A DNA stretch of 64,000 nt from the NCBI GenBank assembly GCA_034008185.1, contig CM067082.1, positions 5,130,984 through 5,194,983 of the forward strand. Direction: 5' to 3'. The stretch's first letter is position 1. Every line of letters starts with the position of its first letter. This document shows, piece by piece, positions 56,926 through 64,000 of this stretch. The translations under genes and the position numbers were made by a program. The notes beneath the pieces are model-generated. The model ran no database searches and had not been told where the DNA came from. It saw only the letters and a program-made list of their open reading frames with translations. The DNA comes from Gorsachius magnificus. Lineage: Eukaryota > Chordata > Aves > Pelecaniformes > Ardeidae.

Positions 56926-59059
56926 TCTGTGAGCTTTCTAGAATGTGGGAATAGTTACTACTTTATAATAAACTCTTTTGTTTTTATTTTAATAATTCAA
57001 AGCATTGTTTAATATTTTAAAATGTTTTGGTTTAATATTAACGCGCACTCATGCCTGCAGTCCCCATGCCCCCTTGTTGTCTGGTTTCTCATCATGTATC
57101 ACATTCTCTCATATTATTTAGTCTCATAGAATCATTTTCATAGCAAGCATATCCTTTTCTGTCATTTAGTGGCAGTTTCAGCTTGTTGCACAACTTTTTT
57201 CCTTCTCTCTGACTCGGCACCTTACCTTTGCAGTATGACTGCTTGTTCAAGCTTGTTCCCAATGACTGGCACTTCTCCGAGTTCTCCATTGCTTGATTTC
57301 CTTTGTTCTTTACCCTTTTCATGGTTGCCATTCATCAACATGTATCTGCCCTGAAATCTATAGCCATAGCCTTTTTTCTAATTTCCTTTCCTTTGTTTTT
57401 CAGTTTATGATTTGTTGTTCTCTTGGCTTACTCATTTCACGTTAAATGAATGCTGGAAGCATTGATCCAACCCTTTTATCATGATACTTTTCCTAATGTG
57501 TCTTCCTGTTTTTTATGGCTGAAAGTTGTGACGGTGAACAACTTGGTATTGAGCACAAGTTGTTAGGGAGAATGATTCCTCATTGAAAGGCTTCTGTAGC
57601 TTTTTTCATTATTTGAAGTATTCATGCTAAGTACATGTAGTTTAACTGAGGTATACTGAAGTAAAAGGAATGGAGTTTTTAGACTTGACATGAGACTGCG
57701 GAGACAAGACTTTGATCAGTGTTGCTCAGATGATAAATCTGTACTGCCTGAAAAGTGGGGTTTTTTGGTCATTTTATTTTATTGTTCTCAAAGCTCTTTG
57801 CCCATCTTTGTTGTTCTTGCTGTTTATTCCCTGTCATGAATATTCATGATTTGGGACTCTATACCTATTCTTCATGCGCGTCCCATTTCTGTATTACTTT
57901 TCTGTCTCTTTCGATTTCATGTTTTTGTTTTGTCCCTGTAGTTAGAAGGTTAATCCATTGAATGGTGCAATAGTGTTTGTAAAATGACAAACAAAAATGT
58001 TTAATAACGGAATATGCAGGAGATTAGGTCCAACAACTGTGTATTTTAGTCAATAAAGCTAAGTAGGAGAGATGATGGGGGTGATCAGACAAAGTGCTTT
58101 ACTAAAACTTAGCAGGTACCTTAAATCAGCAGAGTGAGACAACAATGAGCCTAACTAGCTCTGACTGCAGTGGATTAGCCAGAATATTTGCTATCCTGGT
58201 GGTGGAGACCAAGTTAACAGGAGACGTGATGTTCAGCTCTACCACTTTATTTTTTTTTCCCAGGAATATTGATTTCTGTATAGACTTGTTCAGGTATGTG
58301 AATGATAGCTTCTATCTCTTTCACAGTTACTAAGCCTTTTTTCTGCCCAGAAAAAAATGCCCTTCAGATTTCAGGCCTTCAAAATACCTCCACAATTCTG
58401 CGGAATCTCTCATGGATTTATTTTGTACCTTGGGACAAATGTTTAAAGCGGTAAATCATGGTACAGTCTAGTGAGATCTACTATTAAAATAAAATGCATG
58501 TGAAGATGCACTGCAACATGTGTTAAGTCCTCTAAGATTTTAGCTACTTTTTTCTCTTTTGTTTCTCAAGTTCCATATTAAAGGCAAAACCACCTAAGCG
58601 CTGAGAAATTTTGAGGCAATGCTATTTATTAGAGTGAAAGCATCCAAGAAGGCTAAAATATATACAGAACAGTGTAAACTGCATTGAATACTATAGAACA
58701 ACTAAAAAAAACTACCCCAGAACATGGGGGTAATATATAGTATAGTATTAAAAGCTTATTACCAAAAAAGAAAGTCTTTGTTCTGTAGTTGTCCTTCTCT
58801 TTGGAGTGTGTATTTATTTGAAGACAATTTAAGTGTGATGTTTTGATTAATAATGGTATAAGAATGGCTGTTACATTTTTTTGTAAAGTTCAAGAGCTGT
58901 ATGTTGATGTTTAAAAATGCCATCTAAAATTTTCTTAAATGTTTATGTACAATCAGTCCCATAACTTAACTTAATCATCTTTTAAATTGTTTCCATCAAC
59001 TGCTCTTTAGTGAGTTCACATCTTTGTACTGATTCTGCCATCTTGAGAGAATATTTACT

Positions 59060-60155
59060 TGTCGTGGTTTAACCCTGGCTGGACACCAGGGGCCCACCAA
59101 AGCCGCTCTATCACTCCCCTCTAACCAGACAGAGGAGAGAAAAAGTAAATCGAAAGGGCTCGTGGGTCGAGATAAAGACAGGGAGAGATCATTTTATCAG
59201 TTACCATCATGGGCAAAACAGACTCCACTTGAAAGAAATAATTAATATATTATCAATCAAAATCAGAGAAGGAGAGGAGAAAAAACAGCTAGATCTTAAA
59301 AACCTTTCCCCCCACCCCTCCCTTCTTTCTGGGCTCAACTTCACTCCCAGCTCCTCTACCTACTCCCCCCCAGCGGCACAGGGGGATGGGAATGGGGGTT
59401 GAGGTCGGTTCATCACACGTCGTCTCTGCCGCTTCTTCTTCCCTAGGGAGAGGACTCTTCCCATGTTCCAGTGTGGGGTCCCACTCATGGGAGACAGTCC
59501 TCCACGAACTTCCCCAACGTGAGTCCTTCCCATGGGCTACAGTTCTCCACGAACTGCTCCAGCGTGGGTCCATAATTTCCACGGGGTGCAGTTCCTCAGG
59601 AGCAGACTGCTCCAGCGTTGGGTCCCCTGCGGGGTCACAAGTTCTGCCGGCAAACCTGCTTCGGCGTGGGCTCCTCCCCCCACGGGTCCGCAATGGCTTG
59701 CCAGGAACCTGATCTGGCGCCCGGGATCACAGCCTCCTCCCTTCGGCACCACCTGCTCCGGCGTGGGGTCCTCCACGGGCTACAGGTGGAGATCTGCTCC
59801 ACCATGGACCTCCCTGGGCTGCGGGGGACAGCCTGCTTCACCATGGTCTTCACCACGGGCTGCAGGGGAATCTCTGCTCCGGTGCCTGGAGCCCCTCCTG
59901 CCCCCCTTCTTCACCCTTGGTGTCTGCAGGGCTGTTTTCTCTTGCATCCTCTCACTTCTCTTCTCTCTCCGGCTACTGAGCCGCAGACGGTTTTTTTTCC
60001 CTTCTTAAATATGTTATCCCAGAGGCGCTTCCACTGTTGCTGATTGGCTTGGCCTTGGCCAGCAGCGGACACAGGGAATACTTCTAGCAGCTTCTCACAG
60101 AAGCCACCCCTGTAGCCCCCCCACTACCAAGACCTTGCCACAGAAACCCAATACA
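59060..60155 (-). mobile_element. Solo LTR, long (about 1090-bp) ERVL-like family
   Basis: The + strand runs from TGTCGTGGTTTAACCCTGGC to CCACAGAAACCCAATACA; in sense orientation the LTR begins TGTATTGGGTTTCTG on the minus strand. Its other end (59060-59200) is homologous to the same end of the 570-bp LTR family, including the GAGATAAAGACAG block, so the two families share their 3' part. The middle (about 59400-59900) is GC-rich and made of degenerate units of about 40-50 bp with TGCTCCAGCGTGGGTCC-like starts. The target-site duplication is unclear: ACTT occurs at both edges but overlaps the LTR end. No internal retroviral region is present. Confidence 0.88.
59450..59900. repeat. Degenerate GC-rich tandem units inside LTR
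   Basis: Units of about 40-50 bp recur, each with a TGCTCCRGCGTGGGTCC-like start, a CCACGG core and a GGGCTGCAG-like end. The same array occurs at about 61770-62170 in the second long LTR, with small differences in unit content. Confidence 0.7.
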
Positions 60156-60785
60156 ACTTATTGATAGATGATATTTGATTGAAGATATACTGGGCAAGAA
60201 TGTAGACAAAAAAGGTGAGGGCGAAGAAGAATAAAAATGGTTGTGTTAGGTGTTTTCTGGGTCTGCCTAAAATATTCTTATTTGAAATAGTAGGAAAAAA
60301 TTCATTTTAAATAAATATTTTACAATTTTTGTGTAAAGTATTTGACAACATTGTATAAAGTATTGTTCAGCATGAGAACTAACTTTGATGGCAGCATTAC
60401 TTTAAAAAAAGAATGATTGCATTTCAGGATTGGTAAGTAAAGCCTAAAAAAAGCAGTTATGTACTCATGTTGCTTTAACAGCATCCCCGAGTGCTACCAT
60501 TTACATACAAGTTGTTTTGTTTCTCTAAATTGAGGTTTGAAATGATTGAAAGACATGCTGTGATAATAGCATGCATATATTGACTCAAAGACAATTTAAA
60601 TTGTTTTATGAGAATACAAGGAAATGTAAAATTTGGGGGTTTTGTGTATGATTCATATATTCCCTGGAGGAAACCTTGTATGTGGGTAAACTTTTCTGGT
60701 AAGGTCAGGAAGAGTAGTGATTACTAAATAGTATTACTTGAAATAAGGTGTAAGACTCAGGGGAGAAGAAATCTAACACTTTCCC

Positions 60786-60808
60786 TTTTTTTTTTTTTTT
60801 TTTTTTTT
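60786..60808. repeat. Poly-T tract (23 T)
   Basis: A homopolymer run in the unique segment between the two long LTRs. Confidence 0.9.
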
Positions 60809-60886
60809 GCCTGATATGTTTAGGTAAAGCATATGACAATACTTCAACCTTGATTTGATTTTCAATGTTAATCTATAGAATTTTTA

Positions 60887-60903
60887 GGCACCAGAGGGCA
60901 GTG
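60887..60903 (+). promoter_or_regulatory. CTCF-like binding motif
   Basis: GGCACCAGAGGGCAGTG agrees with the vertebrate CTCF core CCACCAGRGGGCAG at all but the first core base. It lies in non-repeat intron sequence between two LTRs. Sequence match only; occupancy is unknown. Confidence 0.4.
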
Positions 60904-61769
60904 TTGGGCAAACATTGCTGAGTTCTGCTCTCCAGCAAGGAGCAGTATTGAAAATGTCTTTCAGACATTCTAGATATGTCATTGGCTTTTAAAACTTAGT
61001 TATATGAGTTAAGTTTTAAGGGTAAGTATCTTGATTTCAGTTTATGTCGGGAACTCCGAAGCCTAGTTGAGGTTTATATTGATTTTTTTTTTTCCTGTTT
61101 TGATGAGTTTTTATGTTTTCTCAATATCTTTGCTTTTAAAAACTTGGAGGTTTTACTGATTAGTGAAACTCTCATAATGAAAGAAATGAATGCCGTATTC
61201 TCCTTCGCATGATAATACACTTGAAGTTCTTTTATTTCTAGTCCAGGCATAGTATGTGCTTAGTGCAGGTGTTCTGGCATTTCCATTGCGTTCATTCTCT
61301 AGAAAAGCTCTTCTTTTCCATGGGTTTTGTTGTGAAAGAACAGACTATAATGCATTCTTAATGCATTATAAGAAAAATACATTGTGCTTGTGATGGATTG
61401 ACCTTGGCTGGATGCCGGGTGCCCACCAAAGCCAGCTGCTCTATCACTCCCCTCCTCAGCTGGACAGGGGAGAGAAAATACATCGAAAGGCTCATGGGTT
61501 GAGATACAGACAGGGAGAGATCATTTGCCAGCTACTATCACAGGCAAAATAGACTCAACTTGGGGAAAGTAGTTTATTACCAGTCAAGTCAGAGTAGGAG
61601 AGAATAAAAAAAAACATGAATCTTAAAACACCCACCCCTCCCTTCTTCCCAGGCTTAACTTTACTCTTGATTTTTTTCTCCCACCTCCCCCTGAGTGGCG
61701 CAGGGGGATGGGAATGGGGGTTGGGGTCAGTTCATCACACGCTGACCCTGCCACTCCTTCCTCCCCAGG

Positions 61770-62170
61770 GCAGGACTCCTCACACTCCCCCTGCTCCAGC
61801 CCGGGGTCCCCCCCACGGCAGACAGTCCCCCACGCACTGCTCCAGCCTGGGCCCTTCCCACGGGCTGCAGTTCCTCACCAGCTGCTCCAGCCTGGGTCCC
61901 TCCCTCCCACGGGGTGCAGTCCCTCAGGAGCAGACGGCTCCAGCGTGGGTCCCCGCGGGGTCACCCCCTGCCAGGAGCCTGCTCCAGCGCGGGCTTCCCA
62001 CAGGGGCCCCTTGGGCCCCCCGCTCCGGCGTGGGGTCCTCCCCGGGGCTGCAGGTGGTGATCTGCTCCCCCGTGGGCCTCCCTGGGCTGCAGGGGCACAG
62101 CCTGCCCCACCATGGGCTGCCCAGGGGCTGAGGGGAATCTCTGCTCCGGCACCTGGAGCCCCTCCTGCCC
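61770..62170. repeat. Degenerate GC-rich tandem units inside LTR (second copy)
   Basis: This is the same kind of array as in the LTR at 59060, with units such as CTGCTCCAGCCTGGGTCCC and CACGGGGTGCAGTCCCTCAG. It lies just upstream of the nested LTR. Confidence 0.7.
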
Positions 62171-62281
62171 TCCTGCGGCACTGGCCTGAGGGGCTGCAGG
62201 GCTGTTTCCTCTCACATCCTCTCACTTCTCTCTCTCCAGCTACTATTCTGCAGCAGGTTTTTTTCCTTCTTAAAACGTTAT

Positions 62282-62852
62282 TGTCGTGGTTTAACCCGGC
62301 TGGCAACTAAACACACACAGCTGCTCGCTCACTCCCCCCCCTCCCTCAGTGGGATGGGGGAGAGAATCGGGAAGGAGAAAAAGGTTAGAGCCGAGGGCCG
62401 AGATAAAGACAGTTTAATAAGAGAAAATAATAGTAATAATGAGAATGATAACAAAATATACAGAATATACAAAACGAATGATGCACAATGCAATTGCTCA
62501 CCACCCGCCAACTGATGCCCAGCCCGTCCCGAGCAGCGATCAGTACCCGAGCAGCGATCACTCCCCCCGCGACCGACCGACCCACCAACCCCCCCCCCCC
62601 CCGAGCATGATGTTATATGGTATGGAATAGCTCTTTGGACAGTTTGGGTCCTAGCTGTGCTGTACTCCCAGCTTGTTATGCACCTGGCCGAGCAGGAGAA
62701 GCTCAAAAAGTCCTTGAGCAGTCTGAGCACTGCTTGGCAACAACCAAAAACATCAGCGTGTTGTCAACATTCTTCTAGTACTAAATCCAAAGCACAGCAC
62801 TATGCTAGCTTCTGTGAAGAAAATTAACTCTATCCCAGCCGAAACCAGGACA
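62282..62852 (-). mobile_element. Solo LTR, ERVL-like, short family, nested inside the 61389 LTR
   Basis: The + strand runs from TGTCGTGGTTTAACCCGGCT to GCCGAAACCAGGACA, 571 bp, with perfect 5-bp duplication GTTAT at 62277-62281 and 62853-62857. The host LTR text resumes directly after it (CCCAGAGGTGCTACC), as expected from the uninterrupted copy at 59060. It is nearly identical to 30905-31457 and 32846-33416. A run of 14 C at 62588-62601 and a shared 133-codon open frame (62730-62329) are the main details. The nesting shows that the short family inserted after the long family. Confidence 0.95.
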
Positions 62853-64000
62853 GTTATCCCAGAGGTGCTACCACCATCACTGATGGGCTCGGCCTTGGCC
62901 AGCAGTGGGTCTGTCTTGGAGCCGGCCAGTGTTGGCTCTGTTGGACATAGGGGAAGCTTCTGGCAGCCTCTCACAGAAGCCACCCCTGTAGCGCCAATTC
63001 CCCCCCGCCCCTGCTACCAAAACCTTGCCACGCAAACCCAATACAGTGCTGAGTACTTATTTTACTTTAGCAGTTATCTGTAGGGAACAATGTACACTCG
63101 ATATGGCCTTTTTTTTTTTTTCTCTACTGTTACTATATCATTTTAATATTAACAATTTCTCTTACTAGTAACTCCTCCTTCTTGTCCATAAGCACATGTA
63201 TATATTGGGTGATTTTACTCCAGATGCAGTTGCATGTCTTTTTGTCTATTACTGTCTCTATTTAACTTCATTTTTGTTTGGATTTTACCTGCTGTTAACA
63301 TATTTGGTTTAAAACCTTTGGCGAGGAAGTTGCTTTCTCTGACAGCTGGGTTGTGATCATTGATTTTGCTGAGCCTTGACCATTAGTATTAAAAAATATT
63401 ACCATTGATTTATTTAATTTTTCACAGTTCATTTCCCCATTCTTTCCCTCATGGTTGTGATCTTTAGTTTCTTCAGGGTTATGTGGCTTTGGTCCATTCC
63501 AGGCCTCAATTCCCTGCAATGAGGGAACTCACTGGTTTCATAGATTAAGTCTCACTGGGCTGTGAGGTTTTGACTGGCATTTTTGGGGTTGTATGGCAGC
63601 TTGTGTATGCGCATGCATGGCTGCTTTAGATGCATTTCTCAGGGCTGTGCTGGTTTATGGCCCCCCTTGAGGTTATTTTTAACTTTACAGGAACTTAGAA
63701 GGCTTTCAGAGAAATGTCTTACCATGCAGCCCCTCAATCCTCAACAGTCTGGTTGCTGGGATGGGGGACGAATTCATATTAAATAAGAGCACAAGACTGG
63801 TGATACTGCAAGAAGTGAAATGAATGTATAATAATGTCATAATCCTGACATCCAGCCTGACTAAAAATGTGAAGCAGAGGACTAAGAACATGGGAGAGAG
63901 CAGTATTGCTTCCCTCTTCCCCTTGCCCCAAGGAAAACTGGGTTAATTAGGACCATGTCTTAATGAGGAGCTTCCCATATTTCAGAAAAGTGACCTGACT

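Larger units (their letters stand above)
61389..63045 (-). mobile_element. Solo LTR, long ERVL-like family, interrupted by a nested LTR
   Basis: The + strand runs from TGTGATGGATTGACCTTGGC to CCACGCAAACCCAATACA, with a perfect 5-bp target-site duplication GTGCT at 61384-61388 and 63046-63050. After removing the nested 571-bp LTR and its extra 5 bp, the length is 1081 bp, close to the 1096 bp of the copy at 59060. The GC-rich middle (about 61770-62170) again consists of degenerate tandem units starting TGCTCCAGCCTGGGTCC. The open frames of 140-200 codons there are proline-rich by-products of that composition, not genes. Confidence 0.92.

Noticed and set aside
61616..62310. Open frames of 140-200 codons, proline/alanine/glycine-rich, on both strands
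   Set aside because: They lie in the GC-rich tandem array of an LTR, where stop codons are rare by composition. Overlapping frames are open on both strands and none resembles a known protein.
59060..63045. The two long LTRs as the 5' and 3' LTRs of one provirus
   Set aside because: They have the same orientation, but the 1.2 kb between them is AT-rich intron without gag/pol-like frames. The second has its own perfect GTGCT duplication, so they are independent solo LTRs.

Overview
The window looks like bird genomic DNA, probably from a lineage other than chicken. The introns are long and AT-rich, CR1 LINEs are the main retrotransposon, and there are several solo LTRs of an ERVL-like type. No SINE of mammalian type and no prokaryotic features were seen. 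The one host gene I can support is TRAPPC9 (NIBP; TRAPPII complex subunit, Trs120 homologue) on the + strand. Eight consecutive internal coding exons lie at 3510-3638, 9094-9215, 11611-11736, 18759-18975, 21538-21681, 41158-41284, 47190-47335 and 54576-54661. All have AG/GT borders, and the reading phase runs unbroken through every junction. They total 1097 nt, about 365 codons, and correspond to roughly residues 244-610 of a protein of about 1150 residues. The first coding exons lie upstream of the window and the C-terminal half lies downstream.

Everything else is intronic. Positions 1-3420 hold old minus-strand CR1 pieces (ORF1/5' end plus endonuclease, then a separate reverse-transcriptase fragment). 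Short CR1 3' tails or longer CR1 pieces lie at about 10478, 13137-14128 (+), 25490-27772 (+), 40756-40950 (-), 44030-44131 (+), 50378-51107 (-) and 56440-56925 (+). The 25.5-27.8 kb copy is the longest: an endonuclease and most of a reverse transcriptase, with two frameshifts and an abrupt end just after the catalytic FADD motif. A GC-rich, CpG-dense block at 52.1-52.6 kb appears to be a preserved CR1 5' end on the minus strand.

Two related solo-LTR families stand out. Five copies of a family of about 550-590 bp lie at 15033, 30905, 32240, 32846 and 62282. Two near-complete copies and one fragment of a family of about 1090 bp lie at 59060, 61389 and 39748. Six of the seven near-complete copies are flanked by perfect 5-bp target-site duplications (CAGCT, ACTTG, GGTGT, TAAAA, GTTAT, GTGCT), which fits ERVL-type integration. 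One LTR (62282-62852) is nested inside another (61389-63045), giving a relative order of insertion. All but one are antisense to TRAPPC9.

I see no convincing new biological system. The items most worth checking are the LTR cluster at 30.9-33.4 kb with a near-identical inverted pair, the one sense-oriented LTR, a decayed but coding-like minus-strand block at about 42.1-43.05 kb, the CpG-dense CR1 5' end, a weak splice donor on a frame-neutral TRAPPC9 exon, and a strong CTCF-like motif near 60.9 kb. All homology calls come from reading and memory of the families. No search was run.
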